NCBI RefSeq assembly: GCF_017310035.1
Contig: NZ_CP022296.1
Coordinates: 2,976,001 to 3,040,000 of the forward strand
DNA from: Nocardioides sp. S5
GTDB lineage: Bacteria > Actinomycetota > Actinomycetes > Propionibacteriales > Nocardioidaceae
Direction: 5' to 3'
DNA length: 64,000 nucleotides
Below the pieces are notes generated by a model. That model saw only the letters and a program-made list of their open reading frames with translations, was not told where the DNA came from and searched no databases. Shown piece by piece: positions 26,172-34,230 of this stretch. Numbering within the stretch: the first letter of the stretch is position 1; every line of letters begins with the position of its first letter. The translations under genes and the position numbers were made by a program.

Positions 26172-26196
26172 CGCCCTGTGACCGGATCACAAGGCG
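26172..26196. promoter_or_regulatory. Candidate operator palindrome around TGTGA-N5-TCACA
   Basis: Ten-base arms (CGCCCTGTGA and TCACAAGGCG, one mismatch) flank CCGGA. The core resembles a CRP site but has N5 rather than N6 between TGTGA and TCACA. It lies about 65 bases upstream of the regulator's GTG, in the region shared with the ABC operon. Confidence 0.5.
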
Positions 26197-26261
26197 ATGA
26201 GGGGGGGTGGCGCAACCGCGATCGCGAGTCACCATGGGCGATCAGCTCGAGGGGAGACTCG

Positions 26262-27494
26262 GTGACGAACGGGACGGTGGCGCTGGCCGGCGAGGCGCAC
26301 GGCGCGGACAAGCTCGCCCAGTGGGTGCAGCGGCGCGAGTCGGTGATCGCGCACGACGCGACCAACACGATCTGGCACCAGGTGCCGGCGTACGGCACCC
26401 GAGCGGACGCGGGACTGCGTGATGACGTCGAGGCCCACTGCCGGCAGGTCTTCGCCGCGTTCCTCGCCAGCGTCAACGAGCGGCGTCATCCGCTCAGGTC
26501 CGACTTCCCCTGGAGCGGGCAGCACGCGATGCGCCGCGTCGAGCTGGGCATCACCCTGTCCGACTTCATGAAGGCCTTCCGCGTGGGCCAGCTGACCCTG
26601 TGGGACGACATCCTCGCGGGCGTCAACGAGTGGCCCTCGACCAAGGACGCCGCGCTCCTGCTCGTCAACCAGGTGATGCGCACGATCGAGGTCGGGAGCA
26701 CCGCAGCAGCCGAGGCCTACCTCGAGGCCCAGCAGTACCAGCTGGCCGACTCCGCCCGCCTGGCCCGTGACCTCCTCGAGGACCTGCTCGCCGGGAAGCC
26801 GCCGACGGTGGAGGAGCGCCAGCTGGCGCTGGCCCAGATGGGTCTGGCCGACGACGAGCCCCTCGTCGCCCTCGTGGCGACCCTGCCCTCCAAGCTGGTC
26901 GGGGCCGAGCAGCGGGCCCGGCTGCGAGCGGCGCTCACGGTGGCCGGCCGGGGCATGGTCGTCGCGCGGCACCACGAGGTGGTGGCCTTGCTGCCGGTGG
27001 GGCCCCACGGGCCGGTCCAGGTCGTGGACGGCGTCCGGACGGCCGTGGTCTCGCTCCTCGGCGACGGCATCCTGACCAGCGTGGGGCTCAGCTCTGCCCG
27101 CACCGGGTTCCGCGAGATCCCCTGGGCCTACGAGGACGCCCGGACCGCGATGGGCTCGCTGCTCGGCCGTGCCGGCGTGCGCGCCATGGACGAGATGTCG
27201 ACCCTGGACCTGCTCATCTCGAGCCAGAAGAACGCACGGCTCGTGCCGCCCGAGGTGCGGGCCTTCGTCGAGGAGGACCTCGCGACCGGCGGGATCCTGG
27301 TCGAGACGCTCAGCACCTACGTCTCCCACGACCTCAACGCCAAGCTCACCGCGATGCACCTGCACGTGCACGCCAACACCGTCTACTACCGCCTCGACCG
27401 GATCGCCGAGCGCACCGGCTGCGACGTACGCCGGGTCGAGGACCTCATCGACCTGCTGCTGGCCGTGCGCCTGGTCCGTGCCGAGGCGCCCTGA
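26262..27494 (+). CDS. PucR/CdaR-type transcriptional regulator
   Basis: A 410-residue regulator. An N-terminal alpha-helical RsbR-like region (WVQRRESVIAHDATNTIW onward) precedes a GGDEF-like middle domain (about 190-300), and the C-terminal helix-turn-helix of the PucR family is VSHDLNAKLTAMHLHVHANTVYYRLDRIAERTG (about 350-385). Such proteins often control uptake and catabolic operons in response to the substrate. It is divergent from the ABC/ligase operon and probably regulates it. The GTG at 26262 is preceded by GAGGGGAG; longer frames upstream run into the operon promoter region. Confidence 0.88.
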   Translation: MTNGTVALAGEAHGADKLAQWVQRRESVIAHDATNTIWHQVPAYGTRADAGLRDDVEAHCRQVFAAFLASVNERRHPLRSDFPWSGQHAMRRVELGITLSDFMKAFRVGQLTLWDDILAGVNEWPSTKDAALLLVNQVMRTIEVGSTAAAEAYLEAQQYQLADSARLARDLLEDLLAGKPPTVEERQLALAQMGLADDEPLVALVATLPSKLVGAEQRARLRAALTVAGRGMVVARHHEVVALLPVGPHGPVQVVDGVRTAVVSLLGDGILTSVGLSSARTGFREIPWAYEDARTAMGSLLGRAGVRAMDEMSTLDLLISSQKNARLVPPEVRAFVEEDLATGGILVETLSTYVSHDLNAKLTAMHLHVHANTVYYRLDRIAERTGCDVRRVEDLIDLLLAVRLVRAEAP

Positions 27495-27521
27495 GGGTCC
27501 GGGGCAGGACCAGGACCAGGG

Positions 27522-28961
27522 TCAGCGTCTCGGCGCGAGCACGCCTGCGGCGTCCTCGACCCGCAGCCCGCCGGAGCGGGTGCGGCTGGCGACGAGGGTG
27601 CCGGTGACGACCGACGGGAGCGGGTAGGAGATCGTCCCGGGCGCGCCCTGGCGCGACGTGGTCCACAGGCGGTCGGCGTAGCCGACCGTGCCCCGGAACT
27701 GGTGGTTCTCCAGGACCAGCCGCCCGGCCGTCGCCTGGCCGAGGACGTAGGACGCCTCCCCGCGGTAGAACAGCGAGCCGTGCGAGACCTCGAGGATGCC
27801 GTCGCGCTGGCGGACGGTCTGGTCGTGCACCTCGCCGCTGAGGTAGACGTCGACGCCTCCGTCGACCATCGTCCGCCACAGCTTCGAGGACCGGCCCTTC
27901 TCGTAGACCAGGTGCGTGGAGTTGCGGACCCGGACCGGGCCCGGCATCGGCGTGTGGCCCTGCACCATCACCCACGGCACCTCGTCGCGGCGCGCCTTGC
28001 GGAGCACGCGCTCGAGCCAGGCGAGCTGGGCGGCGTCGACGGACATGTGCACGTCTCCCCCGCGGCGCTCGAAGACGTCGAGCGTCACCAGCAGCACGTC
28101 GGCGTCGAGGCGGACGGCGTACGCCGTGTGCCGGGCCGGCCCGCGGCGGGGCCGATCGGCGAACCGCGGGCGGCCGTCGCTGCCGCTCAGCGCGTGGTCG
28201 GCGAAGATCTTCTTGAACTCCGGCACGTGGCGTCGCTTGAAGTCCACCCACGGGTGGCGTCCACGGACCCGCCACGGGTCGTCACCGACCTCGTGGTCGC
28301 CGACGGCGGGATAGGTCCTCAGCCCGTGGTCGTCGAAGCGCTGGAGCCACGCGGGGTAGTAGACGTCGGCGGCACGCCGCCAGGCCCGCAGCCGCTGCGC
28401 CTGGGTGCGGACCGGGCCGAAGACGCCGGTGCGCGAGTCGTCGCGTCCCCAGCGGCCCTCGACCAGGTCGCCGGCGACCAGCACGTCACGCGTGCCGTGG
28501 CCGGCCATCTCGTCCAGCACCCGGTCCAGCGCCGTCTCGTAGGAGGCGTTGGTGGAGTTGGCCACCCGGCCGGTCGCCTCGACGACGTACTGCTTGCGGC
28601 CGTCCGCCGTGAGGTCGGCGACGTCCTGGTTGAGGAAGTCGGGTGCGGAGATGAAGCGGTAGCCACCGGTGAGCTCGGGTGCGGGTGGCATGGCGGGGCG
28701 CTCGCGCGGGCCGCGGGCCGTCGTCTCGACGAGCGGCTCGGCGCGGGGCACGACCTGCTCCCGCTCCGACCCGTCCTCGTCCTCACCGTCGGCCCCGGCG
28801 GGCGTCTCGCGTGCCTCACGAGGGGCCGTGTCGATCGTGGGCGGCGGGTAGTCGGAGCCCGGCGCCGCGCCGGCGGGCTCCGCCGGCGGGGTGAGCGTGG
28901 TGCAGCAGAGCGCGCCGACGACCAGCAGCGCGGAGAGCGGTCCGAGAGGTCGTCGTGTCAC
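27522..28961 (-). CDS. Exported metallophosphoesterase-like protein with altered metal motifs
   Basis: A 479-residue protein with a signal peptide (LGPLSALLVVGALCC) that could also be read as a lipoprotein, an acidic low-complexity linker to about residue 95, then a calcineurin-like phosphoesterase domain. Recognisable metal-site blocks are VAGDLVEGRWG, VGDHEVGDD (GNHE altered to GDHE), VQGHTPM and SGEVHDQ (GHxH altered to GEVH). The first DxH block is not clear. Activity may therefore be altered or lost. Leaderless GTG start with TACGGT 7 nt upstream. Family assignment is fairly sure, the substrate unknown. Confidence 0.75.
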   Translation of the reverse strand: MTRRPLGPLSALLVVGALCCTTLTPPAEPAGAAPGSDYPPPTIDTAPREARETPAGADGEDEDGSEREQVVPRAEPLVETTARGPRERPAMPPAPELTGGYRFISAPDFLNQDVADLTADGRKQYVVEATGRVANSTNASYETALDRVLDEMAGHGTRDVLVAGDLVEGRWGRDDSRTGVFGPVRTQAQRLRAWRRAADVYYPAWLQRFDDHGLRTYPAVGDHEVGDDPWRVRGRHPWVDFKRRHVPEFKKIFADHALSGSDGRPRFADRPRRGPARHTAYAVRLDADVLLVTLDVFERRGGDVHMSVDAAQLAWLERVLRKARRDEVPWVMVQGHTPMPGPVRVRNSTHLVYEKGRSSKLWRTMVDGGVDVYLSGEVHDQTVRQRDGILEVSHGSLFYRGEASYVLGQATAGRLVLENHQFRGTVGYADRLWTTSRQGAPGTISYPLPSVVTGTLVASRTRSGGLRVEDAAGVLAPRR

Positions 28962-29040
28962 TCGACCAACCGTAGACGGCGCGAGCGACCTGCGGGCACA
29001 GGACCCGGCACGGGACCCGGCGGTGTCGCGGCGGCCTCGC

Positions 29041-30504
29041 TCACTCGCCGAGATGGTCGATGTCGCGGAACCCGGTCTTCTTGGCCCGGACGCCGCGGTT
29101 GGTCAGCCAGGTGAGCGCCCACAGCACGATCCCCGCGGCGAGCAGGAAGCCGGCGATGACGTACTGCTCCTGCTGCTCGTCACTGCGTGCCCACGGCCCC
29201 GCGAGGAACGCGCAGGTGACCGCGCCGACGTAGGGCAGCACGGTCGGGGCCGTGAAGTGCGGGTGCTCCTGGTCGGTGGGCCGGCGCCGGATGACGATGA
29301 GCGCGATGTTGACGATGGCGAAGACGCACAGCAGCAGCAGCGCGGTCGTGCCGCCGAGCAGCGCCACCGACGACGCGCCGTCGGACGAGGCGCTGGCCCG
29401 CACGACGTAGATGATCAGGGCGAAGGAGACGGCCGTGGTGAACAGGATCGAGACCCACGGCGTACGACGCGAGCGGTGCACCTTGCCGAGCACACGCGGC
29501 AGGACGTCCTGGTTGGCCATGCCGTAGAGCAACCGGCTCGCCATCAGCATGTTGATGAGGGCGGAGTTGGCGACGGCGAACATGCCGATGAACGGGAAGA
29601 TCGTGTCGAAGGGGAAGTCCGGGGCGCCGGCGGCCACGACCTGGGTCAGGGCCTGACCCTTGTCGGGGTCGGTCAGGTCGCCGACCGGCACGAGGGCGAC
29701 CGCGGTGATCGAGACCAGGATGTAGATCACGCCGGTGACCCCGAGGCCCGTGAGCATCATCTTGGGGAAGTCGCGGACGGGGTCCGTGCACTCCTCGGCC
29801 ATGTTGACCGAGTCCTCGAAGCCGACCATCGCGAAGAACGCCAGCGACGTCGCGGCCGTGATCGCGAAGAACGTGCTCTTGTCGCTGGGGCTGTCGAAGA
29901 CCACGACGCGCGAGAAGTCGGCGTTGCCCTGGGTCACGGCGAAGAGACCGATGAAGATGATCATCAGGAGGCCGGACAGCTCGACGAGGGTGAGCACGAC
30001 GTTGGCCTTGACGCTCTCCCCCACACCGCGGAAGTTGACCGCCGCCACGAGGGTCATGAAGGCGAGCGCCGTGACCAGGATGCCGACGCCGCCGACCTCG
30101 AAGCCGAGGTCGAAGCCGTCGTTGAGGAAGCCGGCGAACGCGTTGGAGGCGGTGGAGGCCGAGGTGATGCCCGAGCACATGACGGTGAACGCGACGAGGA
30201 ACGTCACGAAGTGCACGCCGAAGGCCTTGTGCGTGTAGAGCGCGGCACCGGCGGCCTGCGGATAGCGGGTCACGAGCTCGAGGTAGGAGAACGCGGTGAT
30301 GGTCGCGACCGCGAAGGCGACGAGGAACGGCGCCCAGGCGGCTCCGCCGACCTCGCCGGCGACGCTGCCGGTGAGGGCGTAGACGCCCGTGCCGAGGATG
30401 TCGCCCACGATGAACAACAGCAGCAACCGGGGCCCGATGACCCGCTTGAGCTCGGTCTCCCCCGGCCCGTTGGTGTCCTGCTGGCTGGCCTGTGTCGCAC
30501 TCAT
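29041..30504 (-). CDS. APC-family amino-acid permease
   Basis: A 487-residue transporter with about twelve TM helices. The first helix holds the unwound LLFIVGDILGTGVYALTGSVAG, which matches the GxG substrate-binding segment of the APC superfamily; SLAFFAMVGFEDSVNMAEE matches the TM6 region. It imports amino acids or related amines by proton symport. The ATG at 30504 has GGGGAG 5 nt upstream. Upstream the spacer is shared with the divergent phosphofructokinase gene. Confidence 0.9.
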   Translation of the reverse strand: MSATQASQQDTNGPGETELKRVIGPRLLLLFIVGDILGTGVYALTGSVAGEVGGAAWAPFLVAFAVATITAFSYLELVTRYPQAAGAALYTHKAFGVHFVTFLVAFTVMCSGITSASTASNAFAGFLNDGFDLGFEVGGVGILVTALAFMTLVAAVNFRGVGESVKANVVLTLVELSGLLMIIFIGLFAVTQGNADFSRVVVFDSPSDKSTFFAITAATSLAFFAMVGFEDSVNMAEECTDPVRDFPKMMLTGLGVTGVIYILVSITAVALVPVGDLTDPDKGQALTQVVAAGAPDFPFDTIFPFIGMFAVANSALINMLMASRLLYGMANQDVLPRVLGKVHRSRRTPWVSILFTTAVSFALIIYVVRASASSDGASSVALLGGTTALLLLCVFAIVNIALIVIRRRPTDQEHPHFTAPTVLPYVGAVTCAFLAGPWARSDEQQEQYVIAGFLLAAGIVLWALTWLTNRGVRAKKTGFRDIDHLGE

Positions 30505-30659
30505 CGAGACTCCCCTGGTCGGTCCGTGCCACGACACGGTGAGAGCACACCATGTCGCGACGGTGCGCGACGGGGCAACCACCGTGCGGGTGGACGGGGG
30601 TCGCGTCGCGGGCCTCGAACGCCCCGGTGGACGGACTTCCACACTTGGATCGATCAAAC

Positions 30660-30665
30660 TACCCT
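30660..30665 (+). promoter_or_regulatory. -10 hexamer for the phosphofructokinase gene
   Basis: TACCCT six bases before the ATG at 30672. The spacer GCTCCC contains no ribosome site, so the message is probably leaderless. Confidence 0.55.
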
Positions 30666-30671
30666 GCTCCC

Positions 30672-31868
30672 ATGCCGAAGCGTGTTGCACTCCTGACGGC
30701 CGGTGGCTACGCCCCGTGCCTGTCCTCCGCCGTGGGTGCCCTGATCGAGACCTACGACGCCACCGACCCCGACATCGAGCTGATCGCCTACAAGCACGGC
30801 TACCACGGCCTGCTCACCGGCACCAGCGTCGTGATCGGCCCCGAGGAGCGGGCGGGCGCCGCCCTGCTGCACCGCTTCGGCGGCAGCCCGATCGGCAACA
30901 GCCGGGTCAAGCTCACCAACGACGACGACTGCCGCAGGCGCGGGCTGATCGGCGAGGGCGAGACGGCCCTGCAGGTCGCCGCGGCAAGGTTGCAGGCGGA
31001 CGGCGTCGACGTGCTGCACACCATCGGCGGCGACGACACCAACACCGCGGCGGCCGACCTGGCGGCGTACCTCCGCGAGCAGGGCTCCGAGCTCACCGTC
31101 GTGGGCCTGCCCAAGACCATCGACAACGACATCGTCCCGATCCGCCAGAGCCTCGGTGCCCAGTCCGCGGCCGAGCAGGCCTCGCGCTTCGCGCAGAACG
31201 TGCTCGCCGAGCACGGCTCGAACCCGCGCATGCTCATCGTGCACGAGGTGATGGGGCGCGCGAGCGGCTGGCTCACCGCGGCCGCCGCGCGCGACTACAT
31301 GGCGTGGCACGCGGGGCAGGAGTGGCTGCCCGGCATCGGCCTCGACGGCCGCAAGTGGGCCATCCACGCGGTCTACGTCCCCGAGCGCGGCATCGACCTC
31401 GCGGCGGAGGCGACCCGCCTGCGTGCGGTCATGGACGAGATCGGCTGCGTCAACATCTTCCTCGCCGAGGGGGCCGGCATCGACGACATCGTCGCCGACC
31501 TCGAGGCCGCCGGCGAGACCGTGGGGCGCGACCCCTTCGGCCACGTCAAGATCGACACGATCAACCCGGGACGCTACTTCGCCGAGCGCTTCTCCCAGGA
31601 GATCGGCGCCGAGAAGCACATGGTGCAGAAGTCCGGCTACTTCTCCCGCTCGGCACCGGCCAACGAGACCGACCTCGCGCTGATCCGGGAGATGGCCGAG
31701 CTGGCCGTCACCTGCGCCCTCGACGGCCGCCCCGGCGTCATCGGGCACGACGAGGACCGCGGTGACGAGCTCCGCTCGATCGAGTTCGAGCGGATCGCCG
31801 GGCACAAGCCGTTCGACGACTCGCAGGAGTGGTTCACCGAGCTGCTGGTGAGCACCGGCCAAGCCTGA
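30672..31868 (+). CDS. Phosphofructokinase, pyrophosphate-dependent type
   Basis: A 398-residue group III phosphofructokinase. TAGGYAPCLSSAVGAL (residues 9-24) and GGDDTN (119-124) form the phosphoryl-donor site. Asp at the second D of GGDD and PKTIDND (147-153, Lys rather than Gly) are the residues that distinguish PPi-dependent from ATP-dependent enzymes. HEVMGRASGW binds fructose 6-phosphate. It would interconvert F6P and F1,6BP reversibly using PPi. Start ATG at 30672; upstream in-frame codons would read through the promoter. Confidence 0.92.
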   Translation: MPKRVALLTAGGYAPCLSSAVGALIETYDATDPDIELIAYKHGYHGLLTGTSVVIGPEERAGAALLHRFGGSPIGNSRVKLTNDDDCRRRGLIGEGETALQVAAARLQADGVDVLHTIGGDDTNTAAADLAAYLREQGSELTVVGLPKTIDNDIVPIRQSLGAQSAAEQASRFAQNVLAEHGSNPRMLIVHEVMGRASGWLTAAAARDYMAWHAGQEWLPGIGLDGRKWAIHAVYVPERGIDLAAEATRLRAVMDEIGCVNIFLAEGAGIDDIVADLEAAGETVGRDPFGHVKIDTINPGRYFAERFSQEIGAEKHMVQKSGYFSRSAPANETDLALIREMAELAVTCALDGRPGVIGHDEDRGDELRSIEFERIAGHKPFDDSQEWFTELLVSTGQA

Positions 31869-31920
31869 GGGCGCTCACGCCGGGGCCTCGTGCCGCTGTC
31901 TCCCCTCGTGCCGATCTGGG

Positions 31921-32064
31921 GTGGCGGCACACGACATCCCGTGCGTCCACCGTGGCGGCACACAACATCGTTTCCGGCCCCGCGCATGTTGTCTGCCGCC
32001 ACCCTGATGCCGGCGTACGTCAGGTGCCGCCACCCTGGCGCCGGGGTAGGTCACGTGCCAGCGC
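31921..32064. repeat. 31-bp-period repeat cluster with dyad symmetry
   Basis: Four copies of GTGGCGGCA are arranged symmetrically: direct copies start at 31921 and 31952, inverted copies end at 32002 and 32033, each pair exactly 31 bases apart. A degraded fifth inverted unit ends at 32064. The inner pair extends to GTGGCGGCAcACAACAT against GTGGCGGCAgACAACAT. The cluster fills the space between the stops of the convergent phosphofructokinase and MFS genes. It could be a repeat element, a bidirectional terminator or a protein-binding array. The intervening 20-base stretches are themselves related, unlike CRISPR spacers. Confidence 0.75.
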
Positions 32065-32077
32065 CCTCCCGCCGCCA

Positions 32078-33346
32078 TCAGGCCGGGGGCGCCTCCACGC
32101 GCTGGGTGACCCGCAGGCCCGACGCGGGCAGCACCCGCGGCAGCGTCTGGAGGTACGCCGCACTGGCGAGGGCGATCACCACGAGCACGGACCACAACGT
32201 GGTCGGTCCGTGGGCGAGCAGCCAGGTGAACGCGACCGGCGCCACGGCGCCGCCGAGGCCCCAACCGAGCTGGAACAGGCCGAGGTAGCGGCCGCGGAGG
32301 TGGTCGGGCGCAGCCTCGGCGGCGGTGGCGCTGAAGACCGGACCGCCGGTGAGCTCGCCGAAGGTGTAGACGGCAGCGCCGACGAGGATGACGACCACGC
32401 CGAGCCACACCGGCAACCACCCGGCCACGACGAAGAGCACGTAGCTGGCGACGAAGACGAGCTGCGCCAGGCCCATCATCCGGGCGCGGACCTGCCCGGT
32501 CATGCGGCGTACGACGAGTCCCTGGCCGAGCCCGACGAGCGCGGTGTTCACGGTGAAGATCGCCCCCACCACCCAGCCGGGCAGGTCGATGGTCTCGGCG
32601 GCGTAGACCGGCAGCGCGAAGTTGAGCACCATCATCCCGGCGACGAAGCCGAGCTGTCCGAGCACGAGGCGGAGGTAGGCCCGGTCGCGCAGCACGACGC
32701 CCCAGCCCTCGACGGGCGCGTCGTGCGCCCGCGCGACGCGGTGGTCGGGCACGTCGAGCAGGAGCACGAAGGCCACGACGAACGTCAGGGCGTTGAGCAC
32801 CACCACCGACTGGTAGGCCAGGTCCGTGCCGACCTGCAGGGCGACTCCGGCCAGCACGCCGCCGACCGAGTAGCCGAGGTTGCGGACCGCCTGGAGGAAG
32901 CCGAACCACAGCTCGCGCTCCCCCGGCGCCGAGATGGCGGCGACGACGTTGCCGAACGACCCCCAGAAGGCCTGGCGGCCGATGTTGAGCAGCGTCGTCC
33001 ACAGCGCGACCACCAGCAGCGAGTCGGCCCAGAGGTAGGCCAGCATGCCGACCGCCTGGACGAGGTTGCCCACGAGCATCATCCGGCGTGGGCCGAAGTG
33101 GTCGACCAGGCTGCCGATGACGAAGGCGCCCGGCATGGTGAGCAGGGCCGACAGCGACAACGCCGACCCGATCTGCACCAGCGACAGGTCGGTCATCGCG
33201 AGGAAGTAGAGCAACGTCATCGGCATGAACAGCCCGCTGCCGACGGTGTCGGCGACGATGGCCGTGACGAACCTGCGGTGCTCCCCGACGCGGGGGAATC
33301 CGAGACGGGTCAGCACGGAGCGCATCCTCGCACCCGGGTCTGACAC
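32078..33346 (-). CDS. Major facilitator superfamily transporter
   Basis: A 422-residue transporter with twelve TM helices. The loop between TM2 and TM3 carries GSLVDHFGPRRMMLVGN, the MFS motif A (GxxxDxxGRR type), and a second copy-like loop (RRMTGQVRARMMG) lies after TM8. It resembles drug or small-molecule exporters; the substrate is unknown. The start may be the GTG at 33346 or the ATG at 33325, which is preceded by GAGG. It is divergent from the DUF1028 gene. Confidence 0.88.
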   Translation of the reverse strand: MSDPGARMRSVLTRLGFPRVGEHRRFVTAIVADTVGSGLFMPMTLLYFLAMTDLSLVQIGSALSLSALLTMPGAFVIGSLVDHFGPRRMMLVGNLVQAVGMLAYLWADSLLVVALWTTLLNIGRQAFWGSFGNVVAAISAPGERELWFGFLQAVRNLGYSVGGVLAGVALQVGTDLAYQSVVVLNALTFVVAFVLLLDVPDHRVARAHDAPVEGWGVVLRDRAYLRLVLGQLGFVAGMMVLNFALPVYAAETIDLPGWVVGAIFTVNTALVGLGQGLVVRRMTGQVRARMMGLAQLVFVASYVLFVVAGWLPVWLGVVVILVGAAVYTFGELTGGPVFSATAAEAAPDHLRGRYLGLFQLGWGLGGAVAPVAFTWLLAHGPTTLWSVLVVIALASAAYLQTLPRVLPASGLRVTQRVEAPPA

Positions 33347-33384
33347 AGCGGCAGCTCGTGCCTGGCTGCCGCTATGTTCGGCAC

Positions 33385-34230
33385 ATGACCTTCTCGATCG
33401 TGGCCCGGTCCGACGACGGCGAGTCCTGGGGTGTCGCGGTGGCCTCCAAGTTCCTGGCCGTGGGCTCCGCGGTGCCGGCGGCGGCCGCGGGGGTGGGTGC
33501 CATCGCCACCCAGGCTGACGCCAACATCGCCTACAAGTACCTCGCCCTCGCCCACCTCGACGAGGGCGCCACCGCGCAGGTCGCCCTCGACCGGCTGCTC
33601 GAGGAGGACGAGGGTCGCGAGCACCGGCAGGCCGGCGTCGTCGACTCCGACGGCAACGCCGCCACGTGGACCGGTTCGGAGTGCTTCGCGTGGGCCGGCG
33701 GGACCACCGGCCGCAGCGGCGAGCGCGGTGGCTACGCCATCCAGGGCAACATCCTCACCGGCCCCGAGGTGGTGGAGGCGATGGAGCGCGCCTGGCTCGC
33801 CTCGGCCGACCGCCCGCTCGAGCGGCGCCTGCTCGAGGCGCTCGCCGCGGGTGACGACGCGGGCGGCGACAGCCGTGGGCGACAGTCGGCGGCACTGCTC
33901 GTCGTGCGCGACGGCGCGGGCTACGGCGGTCACGACGACGTCGCGGTCGACCTGCGGGTCGACGACCACACCGAGCCCGTCGCCGAGCTGGCCCGGCTGG
34001 TCGACCTCAACGAGCTCTACCTCACCGCGTCGACGCCCGAGGAGCAGGTGCCGGTCGACGACGCGCTGATGATGGAGCTCGAGGCGCTGGCCAAGGCTGA
34101 CGGCAAGGACAGCTTCCACATGTGGGTCGGGTCGGGTAACTACGAGATGCGTGTCAGCCCCGGCGCGCGCCCGGAGTGGATCGACCGACGGATCCTGGCG
34201 ATCATCCGCGGCGAGGAGGACGCCGTATGA
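33385..34230 (+). CDS. DUF1028 (predicted Ntn-hydrolase-like) protein
   Basis: A 281-residue protein beginning MTFSIVARSDDGESWGVAVA and continuing SKFLAVGSAVPAAAAGVGAIATQADAN, the unmistakable DUF1028 signature. A further conserved stretch is GGYAIQGNILTGPEVVEAM. The family is related to Ntn hydrolases; its substrate is not established. The ATG at 33385 lies 6 nt after TATGTT (leaderless). Its stop overlaps the glpK start as ATGA, so the two proteins are made in a coupled way, hinting at a shared pathway. Confidence 0.9.
   Translation: MTFSIVARSDDGESWGVAVASKFLAVGSAVPAAAAGVGAIATQADANIAYKYLALAHLDEGATAQVALDRLLEEDEGREHRQAGVVDSDGNAATWTGSECFAWAGGTTGRSGERGGYAIQGNILTGPEVVEAMERAWLASADRPLERRLLEALAAGDDAGGDSRGRQSAALLVVRDGAGYGGHDDVAVDLRVDDHTEPVAELARLVDLNELYLTASTPEEQVPVDDALMMELEALAKADGKDSFHMWVGSGNYEMRVSPGARPEWIDRRILAIIRGEEDAV

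Noticed and set aside
26172..26196. Classical CRP site
   Set aside because: The half-sites match but the spacer is five rather than six bases, so only a generic operator is claimed.
31921..32064. CRISPR-like array
   Set aside because: The 31-base units are related throughout rather than alternating constant repeats with unique spacers, orientation flips in the middle, and no cas genes are present.
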